Source of the DNA: CADCTB01 sp036269435
GTDB lineage: Bacteria > Actinomycetota > Acidimicrobiia > Acidimicrobiales > AC-14
DNA: 37,143 nucleotides
Reading direction: 5' to 3'
Assembly (NCBI GenBank): GCA_036269435.1
Contig: DATASA010000081.1
Coordinates: 1-37,143, forward strand
Each line of letters begins with the position of its first letter. Position 1 is the first letter of the stretch. The notes below the pieces were generated by a model. That model was not told the DNA's origin and made no database searches. It saw nothing but the letters and a program-made list of their open reading frames with translations. This document shows, piece after piece, positions 23,104 through 30,684 of this stretch. The position numbers and the translations under genes are program-made.

Positions 23104-23822
23104 GCCTGGTACCTGGCGCCGACGATGGCCACCTCGACCGCCGACCCGAACGCCTCGGACCCCTCGGCCCGCGACCGCTCCCGGTCGAGCGTGGGCCACA
23201 GGTGGGTCAGCACGAGCCGGCCCGCTCCCGCCGCCCGCGCCGACGCCCCGGCCTGTCGGGCACTGAGATGCTGCAACGTCCCCTCCTCCTCTGCCGCCAT
23301 GGTCGCCTCGCACAGTGCCAGATCCAGCGGGCCGCCGAGCGCTTCGAGCGACCAGGCCGGCCCGGTGTCGGCGGAGTACCCGAGCGAGCGGCCGCCGCCG
23401 TCGACCCGCATGCCCAGCGTCTCGGGCCCGTGATCGGTGCGGGAGAAGGTGAAGTCGAGCGTGCCGACGGTGACCTTGTCGCCGTCGGCCACGTCGTGCC
23501 AGGCCATTTGCGGCGAGGTGTCCTGATACGCCCGGTAGCGCAGGCCGGCGGGCGCGTAGACCGGGAAGCCGCGGCGGTCGAGCACGAACCGCAGCACGTT
23601 GTTCCAGCCCTCGAGGTCGGACCAGTGGTCCGGGTGCTCGTGGCTGAGGACGACGGCGTCCACGTCGGCCAGGGCGACGTGGAGCTGGAGGTTGGCCAAG
23701 GTGCCCGACCCCGCGTCGACCCAGACGGTCGTGGCCCCGTCGTCGACCAGGTAGCCGCTGCACGCGCCGCCGGGGCCCGCGTAGGAGCCTGAGCAGCCGA
23801 GCACGGTCACGGTCAGGCCCAC
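23100..23822 (-). CDS. MBL-fold hydrolase, Rv1339-like (possible cyclic-nucleotide phosphodiesterase)
   Basis: 240 residues, metallo-beta-lactamase fold. VTVLGCSGSYAGPGGACSGY opens the fold; the metal motif is LSHEHPDHWSDL, followed by YSADTGPAWSL, LALCEATM and LVLTHLWPTLD with further metal ligands. Synteny (between murI and rph) makes it the counterpart of Rv1339, reported as an atypical cAMP phosphodiesterase; activity here is inference. The start GTG 23822 is chosen for AGGAG five bases upstream and overlaps the murI end by ten bases. GTG 23810 is the alternative. Confidence 0.85.
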   Translation of the reverse strand: MGLTVTVLGCSGSYAGPGGACSGYLVDDGATTVWVDAGSGTLANLQLHVALADVDAVVLSHEHPDHWSDLEGWNNVLRFVLDRRGFPVYAPAGLRYRAYQDTSPQMAWHDVADGDKVTVGTLDFTFSRTDHGPETLGMRVDGGGRSLGYSADTGPAWSLEALGGPLDLALCEATMAAEEEGTLQHLSARQAGASARAAGAGRLVLTHLWPTLDRERSRAEGSEAFGSAVEVAIVGARYQA

Positions 23823-24616
23823 GCCCACTCCTCGACCCGGTCGAGCTCGGGACCGAGGAGCCGGCTGCCGAGGGCCCGGAACCAGGCCACGTCCCCGGAC
23901 GACACGAACCGGTGGGCGCCCTTGGCCGCCGAGCGGCGGCCGAGTCCGGTCTCGTCGAGGATCGACCTCACCTCGAACGCGGTCTCGTCGGCCGACGAGA
24001 CCAGGACGACGCCACGGCCCATCACGTCGCCGATGGTCCGGGCCAGGAACGGGTAGTGCGTACAGCCGAGCAGCAGGGTGTCGATGCCGGCGTCGACCAG
24101 CGGAGCCAGCAGTCGCTCGGCCAGGACGTGCACCTGCTCGCTGCCGGTGTCGCCCCGCTCGACGAACTCCACGAACCCCGGGCAGGCGGCCAGGCTCAGG
24201 TCGACCGGCGCCCGGGTGGAGCGGACCGCCCGCTGGTACGCGCCCGAGCCGATCGTGCCGACCGTGCCGATCACCCCGACCCGGCCGTTGCGGGTGGCGC
24301 GGACCACGGCGCGCACGCCGGGGTCGATCACGCCGACGACGGGGACGTCGCACTCGAACCGCAGCAGCTCGAGCGCCGCGGCGGCGGCGGTGTTGCAGGC
24401 GACCACCACCATCTTCACGTCGTGGCGGTCGACCAGCAGCCGGGTGACCTGCAGGGCGAACTCCCGAACCTCTTCGAGCGGCCGGGGCCCGTACGGGTAG
24501 CGGGCGGTGTCGCCGAAGTAGACCAGGTCCTCGCCCGGGAGGAGGTCGATCACGGCGCGGGCCACCGTCAGCCCGCCGAAACCGCTGTCGAACATCCCTA
24601 TCGGCCGGTCGTCCAT
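23813..24616 (-). CDS. murI: Glutamate racemase
   Basis: Makes D-glutamate for peptidoglycan. 267 residues. It opens RPIGMFDSGFGGLTVARA with the Asp10-Ser11 pair, then YFGDTARYPYG. The two catalytic cysteines are Cys74 (VVACNTAAA) and Cys185 (LLGCTHYPF). ATG 24616 lies ten bases after TAGCCT. It heads the murI-MBL-rph-rdgB run. Confidence 0.96.
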   Translation of the reverse strand: MDDRPIGMFDSGFGGLTVARAVIDLLPGEDLVYFGDTARYPYGPRPLEEVREFALQVTRLLVDRHDVKMVVVACNTAAAAALELLRFECDVPVVGVIDPGVRAVVRATRNGRVGVIGTVGTIGSGAYQRAVRSTRAPVDLSLAACPGFVEFVERGDTGSEQVHVLAERLLAPLVDAGIDTLLLGCTHYPFLARTIGDVMGRGVVLVSSADETAFEVRSILDETGLGRRSAAKGAHRFVSSGDVAWFRALGSRLLGPELDRVEEWAWA

Positions 24617-24626
24617 ACCGCCCAGG

Positions 24627-24632
24627 AGGCTA
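24627..24632 (-). promoter_or_regulatory. -10 hexamer of murI
   Basis: TAGCCT on the minus strand, ten bases before ATG 24616, predicting a leader of only a few bases. No -35 is evident. Confidence 0.4.
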
Positions 24633-24718
24633 CGTGCCCGACGGCGGGGTCGATTGACACCCGTGGGAGGCTGGGGCATCGGTCCAAGCCGGCCCCGCGG
24701 CAGCCGAGAGGGATGGTC

Positions 24719-25237
24719 ATGCGACGGATCGGCGGAGTCCTGATGCTCTTGCTGCTCGCGGTCGCAGCTGCGTCCTGCGACAAGGGCGGCGGCACGACGA
24801 CCCTCGCCGCGGTGGCCACGACGACCGTCCCCCCGGCGACCGACGCGCCCTCGACGACCGAGGCGCCCACGACCACCGCGGCCCCCACCACTTCGACCAC
24901 CGCAGGGCCGACCACGACCACCGCAGCACCGACGTCGACCACGGTCACCGTCCGGACCACGGTCGCCACGACGGCCGCGACCGCCCCGGCCACGACCGCG
25001 GTCGCCACGACGGCTCCCCGGACGACAGCCACGACCGCGACGACCGCGGCGGCCCCGTCGACCGGCGGTGCGTGCGACCCGAACTACAGCGGGGCGTGCG
25101 TGCCGATCGCGTCAGACGTCGACTGCAGCCGGAAGGACAACGGCCCGGCCTACGTCGACGCCAAGAACTTCCGGGTCGTCGGCACGGACATCTACGGCCT
25201 CGACGCCGACCACGACGGGATCGCCTGCGAGAGCTAG
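24719..25237 (+). CDS. Thr-rich lipoprotein with C-terminal excalibur calcium-binding domain
   Basis: 172 residues. Signal peptide LMLLLLAVAAA ending in lipobox-like AASC, then a low-complexity Thr/Ala/Pro stalk of about 90 residues, probably a glycosylated or wall-spanning linker. The C-terminal excalibur-type domain has Cys residues and the loop LDADHDGIACES (Asp-x-Asp-x-Asp-Gly plus Cys-Glu). ATG 24719 is preferred to ATG 24713 since GAGAGGG ends six bases before it. It occupies the place of the rhomboid gene of the mycobacterial mec-cysO-cysM-...-murI block. Its stop shares a CTAG with the convergent cysM stop. Function unknown. Confidence 0.82.
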   Translation: MRRIGGVLMLLLLAVAAASCDKGGGTTTLAAVATTTVPPATDAPSTTEAPTTTAAPTTSTTAGPTTTTAAPTSTTVTVRTTVATTAATAPATTAVATTAPRTTATTATTAAAPSTGGACDPNYSGACVPIASDVDCSRKDNGPAYVDAKNFRVVGTDIYGLDADHDGIACES

Positions 25238-26172
25238 AAGTACACGATCTTCTTGGCCCGCTCGACGACCTCGTCGATGTCGTCGGTCCAGGCGCCGGTC
25301 GACAGGTACTTCCATCCGCCGTCGGCGAGGACGGTCACGATCACGCCCGAGTCGAGCTGGGCGGCGGCCTTCGCCGCGCCGGCCATCGCCGCCCCCGAGG
25401 AGATGCCGGCGAAGATGGCCGCCTCGGTGACCAGCCGGCGCGTCCACTCGATCGACTCCCGGGGCCGGACGATGATCTTGCGGTCGAGCAGGTCCGGGTC
25501 GTACACGGGGGGCACGAACCCGTCGTCCAGGTTCCGCAGCCCCTCGACCATCTCTCCGGCCGGGGGCTCCACCGCCCACATCTGGATGGCCGGGTTGCGC
25601 TCCTTCAGGTACCGGCCGAGGCCCATCAACGTGCCGGCCGTACCGAGCCCGGCGACCACGTGGGTCAGCTCGGGGCAGTCCCGCCAGATCTCGGGCCCGG
25701 TGCCCTTCACGTGGGCCCCGGGGTTGGCCGGGTTGCCGTACTGGAACAGGAAGGCGACGTCGTCCGACTCCTTGGCCAGCCGCTGGGCCATGCGCACGGC
25801 ACCGTTCGACCCCTCCGCTCCCGGCGACACGACGATCTCGGCGCCGAAGATCTCGAGGAGCTGGCGACGTTCGACCGAGACGTTCTCGGGCAGCACGACG
25901 CGCAGCTTGTAGCCCTTGAGCCGGGCGACCATGGCCAGGCCGATCCCGGTGTTCCCCGACGACGGCTCCAGGATGGTCTGGCCGGGCTTGAGCGACCCGT
26001 CCGCCTCGGCCGCCTCGATCATGTTGAGGGCGATGCGGTCCTTGACCGACCCGCCCGGGTTCTGGCCCTCGAGCTTGGCCAGGATGCGTACGGCCGGGTT
26101 CGGGCTGAGCTGGCTGACCTCGACCAGCGGCGTGTTGCCGATGGTCTCGAGGATCGAGCCGTAGACGGCCAC
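25234..26172 (-). CDS. cysM: Cysteine synthase using CysO thiocarboxylate
   Basis: PLP enzyme joining O-phosphoserine (in mycobacteria) with the thiocarboxylated carrier CysO. 312 residues from GTG 26172. PLP Lys44 is in NPGGSVKDRIA, phosphate and cofactor loops are EPSSGNTGIGLAM and GLGTAGTLMG, and ISSGAAMA lies near the C-terminus. The C-terminal tail (TDDIDEVVERAKKIVYF) is of the type that closes the active site in M. tuberculosis CysM. Downstream of cysO by 16 bases. It could use sulfide as well. Confidence 0.92.
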   Translation of the reverse strand: MAVYGSILETIGNTPLVEVSQLSPNPAVRILAKLEGQNPGGSVKDRIALNMIEAAEADGSLKPGQTILEPSSGNTGIGLAMVARLKGYKLRVVLPENVSVERRQLLEIFGAEIVVSPGAEGSNGAVRMAQRLAKESDDVAFLFQYGNPANPGAHVKGTGPEIWRDCPELTHVVAGLGTAGTLMGLGRYLKERNPAIQMWAVEPPAGEMVEGLRNLDDGFVPPVYDPDLLDRKIIVRPRESIEWTRRLVTEAAIFAGISSGAAMAGAAKAAAQLDSGVIVTVLADGGWKYLSTGAWTDDIDEVVERAKKIVYF

Positions 26173-26188
26173 GCCTGATGGAGCCGGC

Positions 26189-26464
26189 TCAGCCGCCGGC
26201 GACGGCCGGCAGGATGGTGATGACGTCGGACTCCGACACCGGGGTGGCCAGGCTGTCGAGGAACCGGACGTCGTCGTCGTTGCGGTAGACGTTCACGAAC
26301 TTGTGCAGCGCGCCGTCCTCGGTGATGACCTGGCCGGCCAGGAGCGGGAACTGGCGGAGCAGGTCGTCGAACACCTCACCGACGGTGGCGCCGTTGGCCT
26401 TGACGGACGACTGGCCGGCGGCGTGCTGGCGGAGGACGGTTGGCAGGCGCACTTCGACAGGCAC
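26189..26464 (-). CDS. cysO: Sulfur carrier protein CysO (ThiS/MoaD-like)
   Basis: 91-residue ubiquitin-like protein with the required C-terminal Gly-Gly (ILPAVAGG), the thiocarboxylation site. VEVRLPTVLRQHA at the start and VYRNDDDVRFLDSLATPVSE in the middle match CysO. GTG 26464 has GGAGG ten bases upstream. Between mec and cysM, as in M. tuberculosis Rv1334-Rv1336. The sulfurtransferase that charges it (MoeZ-like) is not in the window. Confidence 0.93.
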   Translation of the reverse strand: MPVEVRLPTVLRQHAAGQSSVKANGATVGEVFDDLLRQFPLLAGQVITEDGALHKFVNVYRNDDDVRFLDSLATPVSESDVITILPAVAGG

Positions 26465-26519
26465 GGCGGGCAGGCCTCCAGCGGAGCAGGACGACGGGAC
26501 TCTTCGGACGACCGAAATC

Positions 26520-26951
26520 CTACTTAGCTACTGGCCTTTCGAGGACGAGGGGCTCCTCGGCCACCTTCCCGTCGACGATGTTGAACGAGCGCACGACCGG
26601 CGTGGGGAGCCGCAGGGACACCAGCACGTAGTGCCATGCAGGGTCCGGCGCCTGGGCGATGTCGGTCGGCGAGGGCAGCGCCTCGGTGTGGGTGTGCGAG
26701 TGGTAGACGCCGATGATCTCCCACCCCTTGGCCTGCGCGTCGCGGTCCGCCTTCAGGAAATCGCCGGCGTCGAGCTGGTAGACGAAGTCCTGTCGCTCCG
26801 TCGGGGCCGCGTTGCGGCAGGGATAGACGGCGCGGACGTCGAGCCCGTCGATCTCGCCCGCCAGCAGCCCGCAGGCCTCGGCCGGCTTCTCCTTCTCGGT
26901 CTGGGCATGGTCGATGATGGCTTGCCAGTCGGCGCGGCTGATCCTGATCAC
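26520..26951 (-). CDS. mec: JAMM/MPN+ zinc peptidase Mec, CysO-cysteine hydrolase
   Basis: 143 residues from GTG 26951. The JAMM motif has Glu26 (EACGLLAGE), His84, His86 and Asp97 (HSHTHT ... PSPTD), with the fixed ten-residue gap between His86 and Asp97. It releases cysteine from the CysO-cysteine adduct made by CysM. Upstream of cysO by 55 bases, divergent from smpB. TACCCT stands nine bases before the GTG and shares its TA with the smpB -10. Confidence 0.92.
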   Translation of the reverse strand: MIRISRADWQAIIDHAQTEKEKPAEACGLLAGEIDGLDVRAVYPCRNAAPTERQDFVYQLDAGDFLKADRDAQAKGWEIIGVYHSHTHTEALPSPTDIAQAPDPAWHYVLVSLRLPTPVVRSFNIVDGKVAEEPLVLERPVAK

Positions 26952-26960
26952 GATGGGGCG

Positions 26961-26970
26961 AGGGTACTCT
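26961..26970. promoter_or_regulatory. Bidirectional -10 element between mec and smpB
   Basis: AGGGTACTCT in a 26-base gap. The plus strand reads TACTCT (26965-26970), seven bases before GTG 26978. The minus strand reads TACCCT (26966-26961), nine bases before GTG 26951. The two hexamers share the central TA. No room for ribosome binding sites on either side. Confidence 0.6.
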
Positions 26971-26977
26971 CCGCCCG

Positions 26978-27466
26978 GTGGCTCCCAAGGACGTGCAGGG
27001 CTCCCGAAAAGGCGTGAAGGTCGTCGCCAGCAATCGCAAGGCCCGCCACGACTACGACGTGCTGGACACGTTCGAGGCCGGTATGTCCCTCGTCGGCACC
27101 GAGGTGAAGTCACTACGCGACGGCAAGATCGTCCTCAAGGACGCCCACGCCCGGGTGGAGGACGGCGAGCTGTGGCTGGTCGGTGTCCACGTCGCCCCCT
27201 ACGAGCTGGCCGACGGGTTCGGCGGCCACGACCCCGAGCGCCGGCGCAAGCTGCTGTTGCACCGATGGGAGATCGACGAGCTGGGCGAGCGGACCGCGCG
27301 CGAGGGGCTGACGATCGTGCCGTTGTCGGTGTACTTCAAGGAGGGCCGGGCCAAGGTGGAGCTGGGCCTGGCCCGGGGCCGGCGCAACTACGACAAGCGC
27401 CACGCCATCGCCGAGCGGGACGCGGCGCGGGAGGCGGCGAAGGCCATGTCGCCCAAGGGCCGGTAG
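26978..27466 (+). CDS. smpB: SsrA-binding protein SmpB
   Basis: Partner of tmRNA in trans-translation, 162 residues. NRKARHDYDVLDTFEAGMSL, then VGTEVKSLRDGKIVLKDAHA, and the C-terminal YFKEGRAKVELGLARGRRNY followed by DKRHAIAERD are family signatures; the basic tail (KAMSPKGR) enters the ribosome's mRNA path. GTG 26978 lies seven bases after TACTCT, so the message is probably leaderless. The tmRNA gene starts 26 bases after its stop. Confidence 0.97.
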   Translation: MAPKDVQGSRKGVKVVASNRKARHDYDVLDTFEAGMSLVGTEVKSLRDGKIVLKDAHARVEDGELWLVGVHVAPYELADGFGGHDPERRRKLLLHRWEIDELGERTAREGLTIVPLSVYFKEGRAKVELGLARGRRNYDKRHAIAERDAAREAAKAMSPKGR

Positions 27467-27492
27467 ACTGGCTCCGCATCTTGAAATGTCTT

Positions 27493-27871
27493 GGGGCTGA
27501 CTGGTTTCGACGCTGGGACCGTTGGCTTGTCGTGCGACCCGAGTTGCTCAGACTCGATAAACGGGGCACAAAAACAGGTGCCAACACGGACCGTGAACTT
27601 GCTCTCGCAGCCTAAGAAACTGTAAGGCCAAGCTCAAATTGCGACCCGCAAGGGCACGCCGAGGACGACCCTTTGCCTTGGGAACAGAATGAGGGTTGAC
27701 AGCTAGGGAAAGACCGCTGGCATGTAGGGAAAGACCGACTGACCTCATGGAAAGACGTGACGAGCAGTTCGTGACCCGGCACGAGGACAGCGTTAGGTCC
27801 ATCTCACGGGAACGGTCGTAGCACGGGAAGTCCGCACCGGGCGGACGAGGGTTCGATTCCCTCCAGCTCCA
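27493..27871 (+). ncRNA. ssrA: tmRNA (SsrA)
   Basis: The 5' end GGGGCTGACTGGTTTCGAC and the 3' end GGTTCGATTCCCTCCAGCTC form the tRNA-like domain; the first seven bases pair with CAGCTCC at 27864-27870. The T-arm GGTTCGATTCC is complete. The tag frame is at 27580-27615. The terminal CCA is not encoded (A27871 is followed by CGC). Repeated GGGAAAGACCG-like segments at about 27705-27765 belong to the pseudoknot region. The 3' end is also the left copy of the direct repeat that bounds the island. Confidence 0.96.
27580..27615 (+). other. tmRNA proteolysis-tag reading frame
   Basis: GCC resume codon to TAA: encodes ANTDRELALAA, ending in the ALAA degron of tmRNA tags. Confidence 0.9.
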
Positions 27872-27875
27872 CGCG
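27863..27875 (+). repeat. Left attachment repeat (3' end of ssrA)
   Basis: CCAGCTCCACGCG, spanning the last bases of the tmRNA acceptor stem and four bases beyond. An identical copy is at 30147-30159. tmRNA 3' ends are well-known integration sites. Confidence 0.75.
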
Positions 27876-27914
27876 CAAGACAACCTGGACCCTAACCAAC
27901 TGAGTACAGCGCGC

Positions 27915-28502
27915 TCACGGCGCCGTGAGCCGTTCGACCTCTCGATAGAACTTGTCGAAGGAGGGCGAGTTCCGCCGCGCCTCATCCAGATCGAACGCTG
28001 CGGTGTAGGACGGCTGGTCAACTGTCTCGGAGTAGTAGTTGCCAGGTTTGAACAGCGCCTCGAAGGCGCGCTTGGCGCCTCGGACGGATTCAGGGTCACG
28101 ATCGAATGAAGCGTCGCTTGGCATGGCTCGGACGCCTCGAAGTGAGGTCAGGGCGGCAAGGAACCACGCCTCAAATTCACGATGCGCCAGCACGACTCCT
28201 AGCTTAACATGGGCCGCCACCGGCTTGGCCGTGGCAAGGAGTGCCGGAGCCAAGATTGCCGGGCAGTCGTCATCTGAATCAAGCAGCACGAGGATCGATT
28301 CACAGCCATCTCGTGCGAGGAGTGTCACAGACCGATCGAGGTCGGTCGAGTTCGTTGCGCCTGCGAGCCCGCGTTTGACGCGGATCGTCCTGTGAACGCC
28401 GGTATCGAACCGTCCAAGGGCGCCGTGTGCGATCCGCCGCACCAAGAGCGGCACGGCAACGGTTTCACCGTGACCCTCGACAATGAGGCCGAGGCGGGTC
28501 AT
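27915..28502 (-). CDS. DUF4276-like (TOPRIM-related) protein, partner of the AAA ATPase
   Basis: 195 residues. The opening GLIVEGHGETVAVPLLVRRI carries Glu9 and Glu13, ILVLLDSDDD carries Asp75, Asp77, Asp78 and Asp79, and AHREFEAWFLAAL carries Glu109 and Glu111. This E ... DxD ... layout is that of DUF4276 proteins, whose fold is thought to resemble TOPRIM nucleases. ATG 28502 overlaps the ATPase stop (ATGA), so the two are made together. AAA-plus-TOPRIM pairs include the OLD, AbiL and PARIS anti-phage systems; membership in a specific one cannot be claimed from sequence alone. Confidence 0.75.
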   Translation of the reverse strand: MTRLGLIVEGHGETVAVPLLVRRIAHGALGRFDTGVHRTIRVKRGLAGATNSTDLDRSVTLLARDGCESILVLLDSDDDCPAILAPALLATAKPVAAHVKLGVVLAHREFEAWFLAALTSLRGVRAMPSDASFDRDPESVRGAKRAFEALFKPGNYYSETVDQPSYTAAFDLDEARRNSPSFDKFYREVERLTAP

Positions 28503-29812
28503 TCCTGAGCGCGGAAAAGTCTGAGCTGTAGGCTGGCCTCACGATCGAATAGATCACCTCGCAGTTGCTCGAGCCTAAGGAGTTCGCCAACGGTATATAA
28601 ATGATCTCGAACGGCCTGACGCAAGGAATCCTCGACCCTCCCGATAAGGGAGTTTCCCTCTATAGACTCGACCACAAGAACCGATTCAATGTCGAGATCG
28701 GGGTGGTCGAGGAGATCGGGGCTATGGGTCGTCAAGATTACCTGTCGGGCGCGAGACGCCTCAAGGAGCGCGTCCATCAGACGAACCGCCGCGCCCGGGT
28801 GCACAGCGATCTCTGGCTCCTCGATTGTCACAACAGGTATGCCTATTCCTCGCGGGGCTGTTTGGAACACGGCGACCAATACGCCAAGCGCCCGTAGCGT
28901 GCCGTCTGAGACGTTAGCTGCCAAATAGCGCCAGGGGTTCGGGTCGCCTGCGACCTCCTGGCGAAATTCGATGGTCTCCTTTGGCCCGATGGTTTTTGGG
29001 CCTACTGACCGTACTCCGGGTACAACCGCCCGCAGGTACTCTGCCACTCTCGCGGCAAGGCTGGGCGCCTCTTCGTTGACTCGCCGGATAACTGAGGCGA
29101 GATTCCCTCCGTCACGTTGGAGCAGATCCGCAGGATCGGGGTTCTGGAGCTCGCGAATGGCGTCCAAATTTAGGCTATAGGATCCGATCCCAACGAGGAG
29201 TTCATATACCCGCCTGAATTCTGGCAGGCCCGACGCCAGCCCGAGAAAGAGGCGGTCAGACTCAACCTGGTCGGGAAAGAAGTCGTCAAGGTGAGAGTCC
29301 GTGATCGTCCCGCGCTGTACGGTGAAGTACGCTGCCGGTTGATCGTCATACGATACGACGCATTCCTCACGAAGGATCTCGAAGCCCTGATTCTTCTTTG
29401 CGGAGATCTCAAAGGCATACCACCCCGCCCACCCCCCTCCCAGGCTCAGGTCTAGGCGAATGCCGAAGTTTGTCGGGTGGCCTCGCGACCGGCGCCGAAC
29501 CTCGTTGATGCCGCCACGGTCTCGAAGCGCGTACTCCACGGTGCTTCTGAGCGAATCAGATGTGAACCGGAACGCGTCGAGGAAGTTGCTCTTTCCTGCG
29601 CCGTTCTGGCCGACCAGAAGGGTCAAGGGCTTCAGCGCGACGTCCGCGGCCCCGATGCTCTTAAAGTTCTTGATTCGGATGCGCGTGATCGCTGGGACGG
29701 GAACGGGTCCCTGCAGATCAAGGAGCCGCTGACGCCGAGTGGCGGTCGCGTCGTTCAGCGCAACTGGCCCGTTGCCGCGTGGTGGGCGATCCCGCGCTTC
29801 CATCTCGGCCAT
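28499..29812 (-). CDS. AAA/ABC-type ATPase of the SMC/OLD class (AAA_21-like)
   Basis: 437 residues. ITRIRIKNFKSIGAADVAL leads to Walker A GQNGAGKS (68-75). The signature-like VSDGT is at 301-305, Walker B VVTIEEPEIAVHP at 327-339 and the H-loop LTTHSPDLLD with His363. A long helical/strand insert separates the two halves. About 40 residues before the first strand are not conserved in the family; AAGGA lies six bases before ATG 29812. Base composition differs from the flanks (more A+T), consistent with transfer. Probably a sensor/motor subunit working with the DUF4276-like protein in phage defence; this is inference. Confidence 0.85.
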   Translation of the reverse strand: MAEMEARDRPPRGNGPVALNDATATRRQRLLDLQGPVPVPAITRIRIKNFKSIGAADVALKPLTLLVGQNGAGKSNFLDAFRFTSDSLRSTVEYALRDRGGINEVRRRSRGHPTNFGIRLDLSLGGGWAGWYAFEISAKKNQGFEILREECVVSYDDQPAAYFTVQRGTITDSHLDDFFPDQVESDRLFLGLASGLPEFRRVYELLVGIGSYSLNLDAIRELQNPDPADLLQRDGGNLASVIRRVNEEAPSLAARVAEYLRAVVPGVRSVGPKTIGPKETIEFRQEVAGDPNPWRYLAANVSDGTLRALGVLVAVFQTAPRGIGIPVVTIEEPEIAVHPGAAVRLMDALLEASRARQVILTTHSPDLLDHPDLDIESVLVVESIEGNSLIGRVEDSLRQAVRDHLYTVGELLRLEQLRGDLFDREASLQLRLFRAQE

Positions 29813-29950
29813 GGCACATCCTTGCCGACGCGGTGCCGAGGACGCGCCACTGGCGGGCGTTGTGGCCCATCAGGACGTGCGACGCTGGGCGAGCCACCGA
29901 TGGTCCCGGGCAGCTGGGCGCCCTCTGATGCCGGGGCTGAGGGGTGCCGT

Positions 29951-30082
29951 CACGGGGCCGGAGTGCCCGTCACGATCATTCCCTTGGCGATGCGGCATGG
30001 CGAGCTCACCGCCAATCGAGACGAAGGGGGTTACGAGTGGGGTGATCCTGAGGAGGTCGCCGCCCTCGATGTGCCACGGTAA
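29951..30082 (+). pseudogene. Possible gene remnant (C-terminal fragment, Nudix-like)
   Basis: The reading frame ends GELTANRDEGGYEWGDPEEV, then AALDVPR and TAA, and resembles the tail of a Nudix hydrolase, but no matching N-terminal part or start is present. It lies in the otherwise gene-free 29813-30146 stretch at the right end of the island. The rest of that stretch shows nothing recognisable. Confidence 0.2.
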
Positions 30083-30146
30083 GGCGTGGATGAGGGTCGC
30101 ACGAGCAGGCCGTGCGCCTGGTGTTCAGGGTTGGAAAGAAGTCGGA

Positions 30147-30159
30147 CCAGCTCCACGCG
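30147..30159 (+). repeat. Right attachment repeat
   Basis: CCAGCTCCACGCG, an exact copy of the ssrA 3' end, without the rest of the tRNA-like domain. It marks the right border of the island, seven bases before the marR terminator hairpin. Confidence 0.7.
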
Positions 30160-30165
30160 AAATGT

Positions 30166-30193
30166 CACGGCATGCCTCACTTCGCATGCCGTG
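30166..30193 (-). terminator. Hairpin after marR, probable terminator
   Basis: A perfect 10-bp stem CACGGCATGC / GCATGCCGTG with an 8-base loop, three bases after the marR stop. It is followed on the minus strand by ACATTT, a weak T run. Confidence 0.6.
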
Positions 30194-30195
30194 GA

Positions 30196-30678
30196 CTACG
30201 GCCGCGACGTCGTGCGACGCTCACCCACGCTGGCTCGCAGGAGCTCGGCCAGCTGACGGCGCTCGTCGGCCGACAGGTCGTCGAGCAGGGGAAGGTCCAC
30301 GATCAGGCCCTGGCGGTGCTCGCGTTCGAGTTGCCGGCCCGCTTCGGTGAGGACGAGCTGCTTCACCCGGCGATCGTCGGACGCCGTGCGCCGCTCGACC
30401 AGGCCCCGCGACTCCAGCCGGTCGACGATGCCGGTGACGTTGGACGCGTCGCAGCACAGCCGGTCGGCCAGATCCCGCATGGGGATCGGCTCGTCGAGCT
30501 CCCGCAGCGCCAGCGCCTGGGCGAACGAGAGGTCGAACTCGGCCGACCGCTCGGTGAACCGCTGGCGAAGGTCGCCGGTCAGCTGGAACAGCAGGCCGAC
30601 CAGCTCCTCGAGGGTGGGCTCCGCGTCGCCGTGCCGCTCGCTGGCCCGGACCATCCACGAGCTCCCCTTGGTGGGCAT
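30196..30678 (-). CDS. MarR-family transcriptional regulator
   Basis: 160 residues. Winged helix-turn-helix: IPMRDLADRLCCDASNVTGI (recognition helix), then VDRLESRGLVERR and the wing ASDDRRVKQLVLTEAG at 99-114. Helical ends form the dimer. A Cys75-Cys76 pair precedes the recognition helix; some MarR proteins sense oxidants through Cys, so this is a candidate. ATG 30678 is chosen because TATGAT lies six bases upstream; the frame could extend to 30714. It is divergent from an MMPL transporter with an inverted repeat between, so it likely represses both. Confidence 0.9.
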   Translation of the reverse strand: MPTKGSSWMVRASERHGDAEPTLEELVGLLFQLTGDLRQRFTERSAEFDLSFAQALALRELDEPIPMRDLADRLCCDASNVTGIVDRLESRGLVERRTASDDRRVKQLVLTEAGRQLEREHRQGLIVDLPLLDDLSADERRQLAELLRASVGERRTTSRP

Positions 30679-30684
30679 GTCGCG

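Larger units (their letters stand above)
27876..30146. mobile_element. Small integrated island at ssrA carrying an AAA ATPase/DUF4276-like gene pair
   Basis: About 2.3 kb between two 13-bp direct repeats, one being the ssrA 3' end. The ATPase part is visibly richer in A+T and in codons such as ATA, TTT and AGT than the flanks. It contains two overlapping genes in one direction and a gene remnant, but no integrase, transposase or excisionase gene. It could be an element mobilised in trans or a decayed remnant of a larger one. Confidence 0.65.

Noticed and set aside
24830..25065. Minisatellite or CRISPR-like repeats of ACGACC-type units
   Set aside because: They are in frame and encode the Thr-rich stalk of a lipoprotein; the spacing is codon-driven.
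27876..30146. An integrase or transposase gene in the ssrA island
   Set aside because: No frame in either direction shows a tyrosine or serine recombinase motif; the only genes are the ATPase and DUF4276-like pair.
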